A stretch of 64,000 nucleotides of DNA from Caballeronia peredens (lineage in GTDB: Bacteria; Pseudomonadota; Gammaproteobacteria; Burkholderiales; Burkholderiaceae), in assembly GCA_001544595.2 (NCBI GenBank), contig FCOH02000016.1, forward strand, positions 1 through 64,000, written 5' to 3'. The notes under the pieces were generated by a model. It was not told the origin of the DNA. It did no database searches and was given only the letters and a program-made list of their open reading frames with translations. Positions 54,321-63,320 of this stretch are shown piece by piece; the first letter of the stretch is position 1, and the number at the start of each line of letters is the position of its first letter. Position numbers and translations under genes: made by a program.

Positions 54321-55694
54321 TTAATGCGCCAGCTCGGGCGCCATCACCAGTTCGCCGCGCAGCGAATGCGGATAGGCATGGACGATCCTGACGTCGATCA
54401 TCTGGCCGATCAGCCGTGCGTGCGATTCCACCGGCGCCGGAAAATTGACGACGCGGTTGTTCTGCGTGCGGCCGGCGAGTTCGTTCGGATCCTTGCGCGC
54501 CGGGCGCTCGACCAAAATGCGTTCGACCCGACCGACCATCGATGCGCTGATGCGCTGCACGTTTTCCTCGATCGTCGCCTGCAGGTGTTGCAGACGCTTC
54601 AGCTTGACCTCGCGCGGCGTGTCGTCGTGCAGGTTCGCGGCGGGCGTGCCGGGGCGCGGGCTGTAGATGAACGAGAAGCTCGTGTCGTAGCTCATCTCGT
54701 CGACGAGCGCCATCATCTTGTTGAAATCGTCCTCGGTTTCGCCGGGGAAGCCGACGATGAAGTCCGTCGACAACGACAAATCCGGGCGGATCGCGCGCAG
54801 GCGGCGGATCACGGACTTGTATTCGAGCACGGTATAGCCGCGCTTCATCGCCATCAGAATGCGGTCCGAGCCGTGCTGCACCGGCAGATGCAGATGCGAG
54901 ACGAGCTTCGGCACTTTCGCGTAAGTGTCGATGAGGCGCTGCGTGAATTCCTTCGGATGCGACGTCGTGTAGCGAATGCGCTCGATGCCCGGCACCTCCG
55001 CGACATATTCGATGAGCGTCGCGAAATCCGCGATCTCGTGCGAACCCGCCGTCAGCGCGCCACCGAATTTTCCACGATAAGCGTTCACGTTCTGGCCGAG
55101 CAGCGTGACTTCGCGCACGCCCTGATCGGCGAGACCGGCGATTTCGGTGAGCACGTCGTCGAGCGGGCGCGAGACTTCCTCGCCGCGCGTGTAGGGCACG
55201 ACGCAATAGCTGCAGTACTTGCTGCAGCCTTCCATGATCGACACGAACGCGCTCGGGCCGTCGACGCGCGCGGGCGGCAGATGATCGAACTTTTCGATTT
55301 CCGGAAACGTGATGTCGACCTGCGCGCGGCCGGTGGCGCGGCGCTGGTCGATCATGGCGGGCAGGCGATGCAGCGTCTGCGGGCCGAACACGAGATCGAC
55401 ATACGGCGCGCGCGCGACGATCGACGCGCCTTCCTGGCTCGCGACGCAGCCGCCCACGCCGATCAGCAGATTCGGGTTCGCTTCCTTCAGCTCGCGCACG
55501 CGGCCGAGATCGGAGAAGACTTTCTCCTGGGCCTTCTCGCGCACCGAGCACGTGTTGAACAGAATGACGTCCGCGTCTTCAGGCGTGTCCGTCTTGACGA
55601 GTCCTTCCGCTGCACCGAGCACGTCGACCATCTTGTCGGAGTCGTACTCGTTCATCTGGCAGCCGAAGGTCTTTACATATACTTTTTTGGTCAT
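54321..55694 (-). CDS. miaB: tRNA-2-methylthio-N6-dimethylallyladenosine synthase MiaB
   Basis: Radical-SAM methylthiotransferase for A37 of tRNAs reading U-initial codons. The 457-residue protein has the N-terminal UPF0004 cysteines (FGCQMNEYDS, NTCSVREKA, GGCVAS), the radical-SAM motif MEGCSKYCSYCVVPYTRG and a C-terminal TRAM domain. The start MTKKVYVKTF at 55694 was chosen; upstream codons are non-homologous. Confidence 0.97.
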   Translation of the reverse strand: MTKKVYVKTFGCQMNEYDSDKMVDVLGAAEGLVKTDTPEDADVILFNTCSVREKAQEKVFSDLGRVRELKEANPNLLIGVGGCVASQEGASIVARAPYVDLVFGPQTLHRLPAMIDQRRATGRAQVDITFPEIEKFDHLPPARVDGPSAFVSIMEGCSKYCSYCVVPYTRGEEVSRPLDDVLTEIAGLADQGVREVTLLGQNVNAYRGKFGGALTAGSHEIADFATLIEYVAEVPGIERIRYTTSHPKEFTQRLIDTYAKVPKLVSHLHLPVQHGSDRILMAMKRGYTVLEYKSVIRRLRAIRPDLSLSTDFIVGFPGETEDDFNKMMALVDEMSYDTSFSFIYSPRPGTPAANLHDDTPREVKLKRLQHLQATIEENVQRISASMVGRVERILVERPARKDPNELAGRTQNNRVVNFPAPVESHARLIGQMIDVRIVHAYPHSLRGELVMAPELAH

Positions 55695-55857
55695 GAATCG
55701 TCGCCGGTCACAGTGGTTGATCTGGGGGCGCTGGTAAGAGATTGAAAGGACTGCGCGGGCGCCTTCGCTGGCCATGACGCCGATTTCGGCGTTGATGGCT
55801 GCTACGCCGATCGCTTCTACGGCTATCTGCCCGCTTTTTACTGTAATTGAGCCCGAT

Positions 55858-55863
55858 ATTATA
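55858..55863 (-). promoter_or_regulatory. -10 box (TATAAT) for miaB
   Basis: Perfect TATAAT on the minus strand, overlapping the end of the upstream LysR gene and 164 bases before the miaB ATG. -35 weak. Confidence 0.4.
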
Positions 55864-56836
55864 GCTCCGACGGCCATTCCTGACGCTGTCCCGGCTGCTC
55901 GGGCGGAAAGGCGAGGTCGCCGAGCAATTCGGCCGTCGTTTTTTCGAAACGCTCGACCAGAAAATCCAGCAGCAGGCGCACGCGCGGCGCCATGTAACGG
56001 TTCGCGTGGAAGAGGGCGTGCACGGCGGCTTCGTGCGTGCACCAGTCGGGCAGCACCATGCGCAGCGTGCCCGCGCGCACGTCGGCGGCGATATCCCAGA
56101 TCGATTTATGCGCGATGCCGTGGCCCGCGAGCGCCCACGCGCGCGCCATCGCGCCGTCGTTGGTTTCCCAGGATCCGGTGAGCGGCATCGTATAGGTGTA
56201 GCGCTCGTCGCCGCGCACGAAGTTCAGCTCGTTCAGCGGCCCGGCGGCCGTGACCAGCACGACGAAATCGTGCCCGATGAGCTCGGCGGGCGTGGTCGGC
56301 ACGCCCTTGCGAGCCAGATAATCCGGCGACGCGCACAGCACGCGGCGGTTCGGCGCCAGCACGCGCGCGGCAAGTCCGCTGGCGGGCGGCGCGCCGAAGC
56401 GGATCGCCAGATCGATTTCCTCCTGCAACAGGTTCGACACCGAATCCGACAGCGTCAGCGCGAAGCGCACGTCGGGATATTGCACGCTGAAGTCGTCGAG
56501 CCAGTGGCGCAGCAGCGAGCGCCCGAAATCCGAAGTCGCCGAGATGCGCACCTTGCCGCGCACGACATTCTGACCGGCCTGCAGCGCGGCTTCGGCGTCG
56601 TCGATCGCCTGCAGTGCGACGCGGCAATGCTGCAAGTACAGGCGGCCTTCGTCGGTGACGCGCAACTGGCGCGTCGTGCGCTCGAAGAGCCGTGCGCGCA
56701 GCGCCCGCTCCAGCTTGATGAGCCGCGCGCTCGCCGCCGCCGGCGACAGTCCGAGCTTGCGCCCCGCCGCCGACAGGCTTCCCGCCGCGGCCGCTTCCAC
56801 GAAAAGACGCATGTCGCCGAGCCGATCCATCGACAT
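55859..56836 (-). CDS. LysR-family transcriptional regulator
   Basis: A 325-residue LTTR: N-terminal HTH (GSLSAAGRKLGLSPAAASARLIKLERALRARLFERTTRQLRVT, in parts) and periplasmic-binding-type effector domain. ATG 56836 (MSMDRLGD) was preferred over a TTG two codons upstream. It is divergent from the VOC-MFS pair and probably controls it. Confidence 0.92.
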   Translation of the reverse strand: MSMDRLGDMRLFVEAAAAGSLSAAGRKLGLSPAAASARLIKLERALRARLFERTTRQLRVTDEGRLYLQHCRVALQAIDDAEAALQAGQNVVRGKVRISATSDFGRSLLRHWLDDFSVQYPDVRFALTLSDSVSNLLQEEIDLAIRFGAPPASGLAARVLAPNRRVLCASPDYLARKGVPTTPAELIGHDFVVLVTAAGPLNELNFVRGDERYTYTMPLTGSWETNDGAMARAWALAGHGIAHKSIWDIAADVRAGTLRMVLPDWCTHEAAVHALFHANRYMAPRVRLLLDFLVERFEKTTAELLGDLAFPPEQPGQRQEWPSEL

Positions 56837-56848
56837 TTTCAATTCCAG

Positions 56849-56884
56849 TTTGAGAATGATTCAAAGAGTAGCCCAATTCTCAAA
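56849..56884. promoter_or_regulatory. Inverted repeat, candidate LysR operator
   Basis: TTTGAGAAT (56849-56857) and ATTCTCAAA (56876-56884) are exact reverse complements with an 18-base spacer, in the 115-base divergent gap between the LysR gene and the VOC gene. Confidence 0.55.
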
Positions 56885-56951
56885 AACCGGCCGGGCTTGC
56901 AGAATGCCGCTCAATCGCAGCATTTTTTTGCGGTTCACGGAGCGTTCAAGC

Positions 56952-57335
56952 ATGCAACTCGACCACGTCACGATCGTCGCGCCCGACTGCGACGCGATCA
57001 TGCGCTTTTTCGTCGATATCGCCGGGATGCAGATCGGGCCGCGCCCGCCATTCGGCGTCGGCGGCTACTGGCTGTATCTCGGCGCGCGTCCGGCCGTGCA
57101 TCTGATCGCATCGGGCGCGGGCAGCGGCGCCGCGGCAGAACGGCCGAACGCGACTCGCATCGATCATCTCGCGCTGCGCATCGACGACAGCGCCGAGTGG
57201 CGCGCATTGCTCGAACGTCTCGATTGCCACGCCTACGCCTATCAGCTGGCCGAAGTCCCGCTCGCCCGCGAGCGACAGCTCTTCGTGCGGCTGGGCGCGG
57301 GCGTGGTCGTCGAGTTCGTGACCGCTCAAACCTGA
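56952..57335 (+). CDS. VOC-superfamily (glyoxalase-like) protein
   Basis: A 127-residue vicinal-oxygen-chelate protein with two beta-alpha-beta-beta-beta modules: LDHVTIVAPDCDAIMRFF with a His ligand, and IDHLALRIDD. It could bind or detoxify a hydrophobic compound. It starts 12 bases before the MFS exporter and is probably co-transcribed with it. Confidence 0.85.
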   Translation: MQLDHVTIVAPDCDAIMRFFVDIAGMQIGPRPPFGVGGYWLYLGARPAVHLIASGAGSGAAAERPNATRIDHLALRIDDSAEWRALLERLDCHAYAYQLAEVPLARERQLFVRLGAGVVVEFVTAQT

Positions 57336-57347
57336 TCTGGAGTCACC

Positions 57348-58526
57348 ATGCCTCTTCCGCTTCTCGCGCTGGCGATCAGCGCTTTCGCCATCGGCACGAC
57401 GGAGTTCGTCATCATGGGCCTGTTGCCCGACGTCGCGCACGATCTGGCCGTGTCGATTCCGTCGGCGGGCCTGCTCGTCACGGGTTACGCGCTCGGCGTC
57501 GCGGTCGGTGCGCCGCTGCTCGCCGTGCTGACCGCCCGCATGCCGCGCAAGCTCGCGCTGCAACTGCTGATGCTCGTGTTCATCGTCGGCAACGTGCTGT
57601 GCGCCGTCGCGCCGACCTACGGCCTTCTGATGATCGCGCGCGTCGTGACGTCGTTCGCGCACGGCTCGTTCTTCGGCATCGGCGCGGTCGTGGCTGCGTC
57701 GCTCGTGCCCGCCGAGAAGCGCGCGAGCGCCATCGCGCTGATGTTCACCGGCCTCACGCTCGCGAACGTGCTGGGCGTGCCGTTCGGCACCTTCGTCGGT
57801 CAGGAACTCGGCTGGCGCGCGACGTTCTGGATCGTGGCCGCTCTGGGCGTGCTGTCCGCGCTCGGCGTGACGGCGCTCGTGCCGAATCGTCACGATGCCG
57901 CGCCGGGCAACCTCGGCCGCGAAGTGCGCGTGCTGCGCGACCCGCAAGTCTGGCTCGCGCTCACGATGACCGTGCTCGGCTTCGGCGGCGTGTTCGTCGT
58001 GTTCACGTATATCGCGCCGATTCTCGAACAGGTCGGCGGTTTCTCGCCGCGCGCCGTCACGCTGGTTCTGGTGCTGTTCGGCGTCGGCCTGACGATCGGC
58101 AACACGATCGGCGGCAGGCTCGCCGACCGCGCGCTGATGGGCATCCTGTTCGCGCTCGCCGTCGTCATGGCGATTTTCGCGAAGACGAGCCACAGCCAGA
58201 TCGGCGCGATCGTCACGATTTTTGTCTGGGGGATCGCCGCGTTCGCGACGGTGCCGCCGCTGCAGACGCGCGTCGTCGAGAAGGCCAAGGACGCGCCAAA
58301 TCTGGCCTCGACGCTCAATATCGGCGCCTTCAATGTGGGCAATGCAGGCGGCGCGTGGCTCGGCGGCGCGGTGCTGACGCACGGCCACGGACTCGATGCG
58401 CTGCCGTGGGCGGCCGCCGCGGTCGCGCTCGCCGCGCTTGCCGTGACGTGGTTCGCGGCGCGCCTCGATACGCCGCGTGCGCACGACAAGATAAAAGCAG
58501 ACGTTAAAGCAGCCGACGCCTGCTGA
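57348..58526 (+). CDS. MFS exporter (DHA1 family, AraJ/YdhP-like)
   Basis: A 392-residue transporter with twelve predicted transmembrane helices and the motif GRLADR between helices 8 and 9. It begins MPLPLLALAISAFAIGTTEFVIMGLLPDVA, typical of sugar-efflux or drug-efflux DHA1 proteins. The VOC gene and divergent LysR gene suggest an inducible efflux/detoxification unit. Confidence 0.9.
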   Translation: MPLPLLALAISAFAIGTTEFVIMGLLPDVAHDLAVSIPSAGLLVTGYALGVAVGAPLLAVLTARMPRKLALQLLMLVFIVGNVLCAVAPTYGLLMIARVVTSFAHGSFFGIGAVVAASLVPAEKRASAIALMFTGLTLANVLGVPFGTFVGQELGWRATFWIVAALGVLSALGVTALVPNRHDAAPGNLGREVRVLRDPQVWLALTMTVLGFGGVFVVFTYIAPILEQVGGFSPRAVTLVLVLFGVGLTIGNTIGGRLADRALMGILFALAVVMAIFAKTSHSQIGAIVTIFVWGIAAFATVPPLQTRVVEKAKDAPNLASTLNIGAFNVGNAGGAWLGGAVLTHGHGLDALPWAAAAVALAALAVTWFAARLDTPRAHDKIKADVKAADAC

Positions 58527-58532
58527 ACGCTT

Positions 58533-58568
58533 ATCATGTTGGCTCAACGTAATTCGAGCCAACATGAT
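58533..58568. promoter_or_regulatory. 13-bp hairpin spanning the HAD gene start codon
   Basis: ATCATGTTGGCTC (58533-58545) pairs perfectly with GAGCCAACATGAT (58556-58568) around a 10-base loop. The ATG of the HAD gene (58564-58566) is inside the second arm and no Shine-Dalgarno is present. Confidence 0.7.
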
Positions 58569-59250
58569 CGACCATCTCATCTGCGATTGCGACGGCGTGC
58601 TCGTCGACAGCGAAATCATCGCGGATCGCGTGATGCTGGACGTCCTGACGGAGACGTTTCCCGGCATCGACTTCAAACCGGCCGTCAAGACGGCTTTCGG
58701 ACAACAGACTTCGCGCTTTCTCGCGAATCTGCAGACGAAATACGGCATCGTCATGCCGCCGAATTTCGTCGACACGATCGAGGCACGCGTCGCCGTGGAA
58801 CTCGCGCGCTCGCTCGGACCGATCGCGGGCGTGCGTGCCGCGCTCGAAACCTGCGGCCTGCCGGTCGCGGTGGTCTCGAACAGCCGCCTGGAGCGCGTGC
58901 GCGCGTCGGTGCGGCGCGCGGGGCTCGATGAAATCGTCGGACCGCGCGTGTTCAGCGCGCAGCAGGTCGAGCGGCCGAAGCCTTATCCGGATGTCTATCT
59001 GCTCGCGGCGCGCACGCTCGATGTCGCGCCCGAGCGATGCCTCGTCGTGGAGGACAGCGTGGCCGGTCTGACGGCGGCGCGCGCGGCGGGCATGAAGACC
59101 ATCGCGTTCGTCGGCGCGAGCCACATTCCTTCGGGCTACGCGCAAGTGCTCCGCGAAACCGGCATCACGCGGATCATGGAACACATGAACGAACTGCCCG
59201 CGCTCGTCGCGGCCGGCGTGCGCGGGGATTTCGGCGACGTGCTGTCCTGA
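58564..59250 (+). CDS. HAD-family hydrolase (beta-phosphoglucomutase-like)
   Basis: A 228-residue HAD subfamily IA phosphatase: nucleophile motif CDCDGVLVDS (Asp8, Asp10), motif II VVSNS, and motif III/IV KPYPDVYLLAA...VVEDSVAGLTAA. Likely substrates are small phosphosugars or phosphoglycolate. Its ATG lies in a strong hairpin. Confidence 0.9.
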   Translation: MIDHLICDCDGVLVDSEIIADRVMLDVLTETFPGIDFKPAVKTAFGQQTSRFLANLQTKYGIVMPPNFVDTIEARVAVELARSLGPIAGVRAALETCGLPVAVVSNSRLERVRASVRRAGLDEIVGPRVFSAQQVERPKPYPDVYLLAARTLDVAPERCLVVEDSVAGLTAARAAGMKTIAFVGASHIPSGYAQVLRETGITRIMEHMNELPALVAAGVRGDFGDVLS

Positions 59251-59314
59251 GCGCGTCTTGCGCGCCAGTTGCCTGTCGCCTTCGCCTTTCGCCTTTCGTT
59301 CAGACCGCTTCTTT

Positions 59315-60067
59315 TTAAGCCGCTTCTTCCACCGATTCACGCGCGGCCGCGAGCGCCGCGCGGAATTCGACCAGTTCGGCGATGGTCAGCATCGGCAGGT
59401 CATGGTCTTTCGCGAAGCGCTCGACTTGCGCGCCGCGGGTCATCGTGCCGTCGGCGTTCATCAATTCGCACAGCACGCCCGCGGGTTTGAGGCCGGCGAG
59501 AATCGCGAGATCGACGGTGCCTTCCGTGTGGCCGCGCCGCGCGAGCACGCCGCCCGGCATTGCCCGCAACGGAAAGACATGACCCGGCCGGACGATGTCG
59601 CCAGGCGTTGCGTGATCGGCGATGGCCGCGCGGATCGTCGTCACGCGATCGGCCGCCGATACGCCTGTCGTCACGCCTTCGCGCGCTTCGATCGACACCG
59701 TGAAGGCGGTGCCGTAGCGGCTGCCGTTGGCGGCGGCCATCGGCGGCAATTCGAGTGCGCGCACTTTTTCGTCGGGCAGGCACAGACATACGATGCCGCT
59801 GCATTCGCGGATCAAAAGCGCCATCGTGGCGTCGGTGAGTTTTTCGGCGGCGACGATCAGATCGGCTTCGTTCTCGCGATCGTCGTCGTCCTGCAGAACG
59901 ACCGGGCGGCCTGCGCGCATGGCGTCGAGCGCTGCGGCGATGCGCGGCGGAATTTCGAACGAAGCGAGTTGCGGGAGATCGGCGGAAGCGTCGTCTGCGA
60001 TGACGGACGGCGCGGCAAACGACAGGCTGCCGTGGCTTTGACGGTTGCTGATTTGAGTCTGGGACAT
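59315..60067 (-). CDS. ribB: 3,4-dihydroxy-2-butanone-4-phosphate synthase
   Basis: Makes the four-carbon precursor of riboflavin from ribulose 5-phosphate. The 250-residue protein has the DDDDRENEADL acidic loop, ECSGIVCLCL and GHTEGTVDLAILAGLKPAGVLCE. Start MSQTQISNRQ at 60067. It is preceded by an FMN riboswitch, so excess flavin would reduce its expression. Confidence 0.95.
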   Translation of the reverse strand: MSQTQISNRQSHGSLSFAAPSVIADDASADLPQLASFEIPPRIAAALDAMRAGRPVVLQDDDDRENEADLIVAAEKLTDATMALLIRECSGIVCLCLPDEKVRALELPPMAAANGSRYGTAFTVSIEAREGVTTGVSAADRVTTIRAAIADHATPGDIVRPGHVFPLRAMPGGVLARRGHTEGTVDLAILAGLKPAGVLCELMNADGTMTRGAQVERFAKDHDLPMLTIAELVEFRAALAAARESVEEAA

Positions 60068-60213
60068 GTGAAACGCTCTCGCGAAAAAATGGGCGAAAAA
60101 CGTTTCAGGGCATTGCAAACAGACAGAACGACACCCTGCGGCGACGCACCTCTGCGCCGACCGGTCCGGCGCGGCACGCGCGCCACCAGGGAAAACGGAC
60201 ATGACTATCTGCA

Positions 60214-60368
60214 CATCTTCTCTCATCCGGACTGTGACCGTCGGCTCTGGCATTTCACCAAATCTGCTGACCCCGCGCATGTGGCTCGCGCGGGCGCTCG
60301 CGGGCTCGTGGTTCGGCCTGAAGCCTTGCCACATACCGCCGGTGGGGAATTGCACCCCGCCCTGAAGA
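60214..60368 (-). promoter_or_regulatory. FMN riboswitch (RFN element)
   Basis: On the minus strand the conserved order is intact: TTCAGGGCGGGGTGCAATTC, CCCACCGGCGGTA, GAGCCCGCGAGCGCC, GGTCAGCAGATTTGGTGAAA, CCAGAGCCGACGGTC, CAGTCCGGATGAGAGAAGATG (quoted in parts). It lies 146 bases upstream of the ribB ATG. No clear terminator hairpin with a U-run follows, so the expression platform is not assigned. Confidence 0.95.
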
Positions 60369-60410
60369 CGTACTGAACGCAGCCGGGCCGGCTGGCTCGA
60401 CTACTTTTTT

Positions 60411-60438
60411 AGGATACCGCAGGCGCGAATTTCTTGCA
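60411..60438 (-). promoter_or_regulatory. Promoter of the ribB riboswitch transcript
   Basis: TGCAAG (60438-60433), 16-bp spacer, TATCCT (60416-60411) on the minus strand, 43 bases before the riboswitch. Confidence 0.35.
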
Positions 60439-60486
60439 CTGCGGCATGACCTGGCGGTGCGGATATCGGCACATGCCGCGCGCCGC

Positions 60487-61983
60487 CTAACTGTCGGCCC
60501 AAGCCTTTGCCGCATTGACCGCGCGGCGCCATCCGCCGAGACACGATTCGATTTCGGGTGCGGGCATCGACGGCGTGAAGCGCCGCTCCAGCTGCCACTG
60601 GGCCTTCAGTTCATCGACATCTTTCCAGTACCCGACGGCCAGTCCCGCGAGATACGCCGCGCCGAGCGCCGTGGTTTCCGAGATGCGCGGGCGCGCGACA
60701 TCGACGCCGAGCATGTCGGCCTGAAACTGCATCAGGAGGTCGTTCGCGCACGCGCCGCCGTCGACGCGCAACTCCGCGATGCGCATGCCCGAATCGGCTT
60801 CCATTGCCTTGAGGACGTCGACGGACTGATAGGCGATAGAGTCGAGCGCCGCGCGCGCAAGATGGGCCGATGTCGTGCCGCGCGTCACGCCGAAGAGCGT
60901 GCCGCGTGCCCGCGCGTTCCAGTGCGGCGCGCCGAGACCGGCGAACGCGGGCACGAGATAGACGCCGTCGCTGTGCGGCACGCCGCGCGCAAGCGTTTCG
61001 ATTTCGCTGGCGTGACGAATCAGGCCGAGACCGTCGCGCAGCCATTGCACAACCGCGCCCGCTATGAAAATGCTGCCTTCGAGCGCGTAGTTCACCTGGT
61101 CGCCGATCTGCCACGCGATGGTCGTCACGAGGTTGTTGCTCGATTCGATCGGCTTTTCGCCCGTGTTCATCACGAGAAAGCAGCCGGTGCCGTAAGTGTT
61201 CTTGACCATGCCGGAATCCGTGCACATCTGTCCGAACAGCGCGGCATGCTGATCGCCGGCAAGCGAGGCGATCGGCAGATCAGCAGCGAACACCGTGCCT
61301 TGCGTTTTCCCGTACACCTCCGAAGACGTCCGCACTTCGGGCAGCATGCTGCGCGGAATGGCGAGCGCGTCGAGCAGGTCGTCATCCCAGCGTCGCTCGT
61401 GAATGTTGAAGAGCATCGTGCGGGACGCGTTGGTGATATCGGTGATATGCATGCTGCCACGCGTGAAATTCCACACGAGCCAGCTGTCCACCGTGCCGAA
61501 TGCGAGCCGGCCTTGATTGGCCTTGTCTCGCGCGCCCTCGACGTTATCCAGAATCCAGCGGATTTTCGTCGCGGAAAAATACGCATCGATGGGCAGACCG
61601 GTCCGGGCGCGCACGATCGCTTCGAGACCGCGGGCCTTGAGTTCGTCGCAAAAACCGGCCGTGCGGCGGTCCTGCCAGACGATGGCGTTGTAGACCGGCT
61701 TGCCGGTTTCGCGGTCCCAGACGATGGTGGTTTCCCGCTGATTCGTAATGCCGACCGCGGCAATCGACGAAGCGTTCGCGCCCGCCCGCGTGACGGCCTC
61801 CGCCGCGACGCCCGCCTGACTCGACCAGATTTCCTGCGGATCGTGCTCGACCCAGCCGGCTTCAGGATAAATCTGCCGGAATTCCTTCTGCGCCACGGAC
61901 ACGATGTTGCCGCTCCGGTCGAACAAGATTGCGCGCGAGCTGGTGGTGCCCTGATCGAGCGCGAGAATGTATTGATCCTGCAT
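60487..61983 (-). CDS. glpK: Glycerol kinase
   Basis: Phosphorylates glycerol to sn-glycerol 3-phosphate. The 498-residue FGGY kinase opens MQDQYILALDQGTTSSRAILFD and has GSIFIAGAVVQWLRDGLGLI, GLGAPHWNARARG and ELRVDGGACANDLLMQFQAD (in part). No glpD, glpF or glpR is in the window. Confidence 0.96.
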   Translation of the reverse strand: MQDQYILALDQGTTSSRAILFDRSGNIVSVAQKEFRQIYPEAGWVEHDPQEIWSSQAGVAAEAVTRAGANASSIAAVGITNQRETTIVWDRETGKPVYNAIVWQDRRTAGFCDELKARGLEAIVRARTGLPIDAYFSATKIRWILDNVEGARDKANQGRLAFGTVDSWLVWNFTRGSMHITDITNASRTMLFNIHERRWDDDLLDALAIPRSMLPEVRTSSEVYGKTQGTVFAADLPIASLAGDQHAALFGQMCTDSGMVKNTYGTGCFLVMNTGEKPIESSNNLVTTIAWQIGDQVNYALEGSIFIAGAVVQWLRDGLGLIRHASEIETLARGVPHSDGVYLVPAFAGLGAPHWNARARGTLFGVTRGTTSAHLARAALDSIAYQSVDVLKAMEADSGMRIAELRVDGGACANDLLMQFQADMLGVDVARPRISETTALGAAYLAGLAVGYWKDVDELKAQWQLERRFTPSMPAPEIESCLGGWRRAVNAAKAWADS

Positions 61984-62059
61984 GGTCTCCTCCGGGTTGG
62001 CGCGGGAGCGGTGTGTCGACGCCGTTTGCGCAATCTATCGGAGCGAGCGGACGCGGACA

Positions 62060-62143
62060 ACTCGGCCGAACGGCATAGGCCGCGCGACGAGCCGTGCTTC
62101 CGATGCGTTTCCCGTGCGAGCGGCCTATGTCATCCGGCCGAGT
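62060..62143. repeat. 24-bp imperfect inverted repeat upstream of glpK
   Basis: Arms 62060-62083 and 62120-62143 (ACTCGGCCG...CATAGGCCGC and reverse complement) match at 21 of 24 positions around a 36-base loop. It lies between the divergent glpK and lipoprotein genes. Confidence 0.55.
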
Positions 62144-62202
62144 GGCGCGCCGCTGCTGATCGGCCGATACTGGCTGCACGAAACCGATCGAAGGGTGATG
62201 CG

Positions 62203-62583
62203 ATGCGAACGTTGTTTCTCTCCGGCGCGCTGAGTGCGGCGCTTCTGGCCGGATGCGTTGGAACGCCGAGCCTGCAGGGCACAATGGGCGCGCCGTCGTT
62301 CATTGCGCTGCAGGAGATGTGCGGCACGGCGGCGGTCGACTACGGCGCGGACGCGCAGTCCGTCTATTCGGCGTTCTTCGATGCGTATGTCGCCGAACGT
62401 CGCGGCGGCGTATCGAAGGAACGTTTCTGCGCGTTTCAGGCGGCGATCGCTGAGCGGCATCGCGCGTGGCAGGCGAACCCGGGACCGGAGTCGCAAAGCG
62501 CGTGGGCGAATTTCTTCCTGGATCAGCGCGCTCAGGCTCTGAGCTGGCGCGCAGCAGTCGACCCTACGCTGCGCGCCGGATGA
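62203..62583 (+). CDS. 126-aa predicted lipoprotein
   Basis: A 126-residue protein with a type II signal peptide: MRTLFLSGALSAALLAG followed by lipobox Cys18 (LLAGC). AAGGG (62191-62195) is 7 bases upstream of the ATG. The mature part has three cysteines and no recognised domain. Divergent from glpK. Confidence 0.8.
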   Translation: MRTLFLSGALSAALLAGCVGTPSLQGTMGAPSFIALQEMCGTAAVDYGADAQSVYSAFFDAYVAERRGGVSKERFCAFQAAIAERHRAWQANPGPESQSAWANFFLDQRAQALSWRAAVDPTLRAG

Positions 62584-62656
62584 AGACGTCTCGAAGGAAT
62601 AAAAGCGGGTGATGCAGACGCGGCCGCCGGCCGCGCCCTGAGTCCTGCCGCGGCTG

Positions 62657-62854
62657 CTATGAATAGCGCTTGAAAGCTTTGACCGTGGAATCGCCGGAGG
62701 CGGTGAGGCGCCATTGCTGACGTCCGGACGCGAGATTTTCGAGTTGAACGAGCTGGCGTTCGAGCAGGGCGTCGAGCTCTTCGCGTTCCATATCGACCTG
62801 ATTGGGCGCTTCCTGAACCAGTAGCAGCGTGGCAAATTCGTGCGGACTCAGCAT
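62657..62854 (-). CDS. 65-aa hypothetical protein
   Basis: A small acidic-to-neutral protein beginning MLSPHEFATLLLV with helix-forming sequence (DMEREELDALLERQLVQLENL). ATG 62854 was chosen because GGAG is 6 bases upstream; ATG 62866 is four codons earlier. No family recognised. Confidence 0.65.
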   Translation of the reverse strand: MLSPHEFATLLLVQEAPNQVDMEREELDALLERQLVQLENLASGRQQWRLTASGDSTVKAFKRYS

Positions 62855-62888
62855 TGTGTTCTCCATGACGACCGAACGGCATAAGCAG

Positions 62889-62913
62889 CCGGCTTTGTAA
62901 GCCGGATCTTTTT
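62889..62913 (+). terminator. Candidate intrinsic terminator
   Basis: CCGGCTT-TGT-AAGCCGG followed by ATC and five T on the plus strand. It would end RNA from the lipoprotein gene about 300 bases upstream, across the small minus-strand gene. The remaining sequence between the 65-aa gene and ggt (62855-63320) is AT-richer and holds one dyad. Confidence 0.4.
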
Positions 62914-63190
62914 GCTTCGAAACGTTGTACGGGGAAACTGAAAAACCGCCGGGCACACGCATTGAGTTTTTGTGCTGCGAATGCCGGGAATTGGGATTGT
63001 AGGCAAGCGTCTGACGAGTGCCAAATTCGCCACGAAAATTTTGCCTTTGACTTTTTTCGTGAGCGGAGGCGGTTCGCTCTTCGCGCAAATTCGAAGAATC
63101 CACTTGAAGTTCGTGCGGCGGCGCACACAAACATAAGCGTTCGGCGGCCGACGCGCGAGTCGCCCGAACTCATTCAACCATTCATGCTCA

Positions 63191-63221
63191 AAATTCATTA
63201 ATTCATACGATAAATGAATTT
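63191..63221. promoter_or_regulatory. 9-bp inverted repeat upstream of ggt
   Basis: AAATTCATT (63191-63199) and AATGAATTT (63213-63221) are exact reverse complements with a 13-base spacer, 100 bases before the ggt start, in a locally AT-rich stretch. Candidate operator. Confidence 0.4.
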
Positions 63222-63320
63222 GTTTAGGATTAAGCGGACAATGCAATATCCCTCTTTTGTCCGGCCGTCGCCCAGCAGTTCAGGGTCGGTCCGGCCCGCT
63301 GGTATTTCGGATTTCATTCA

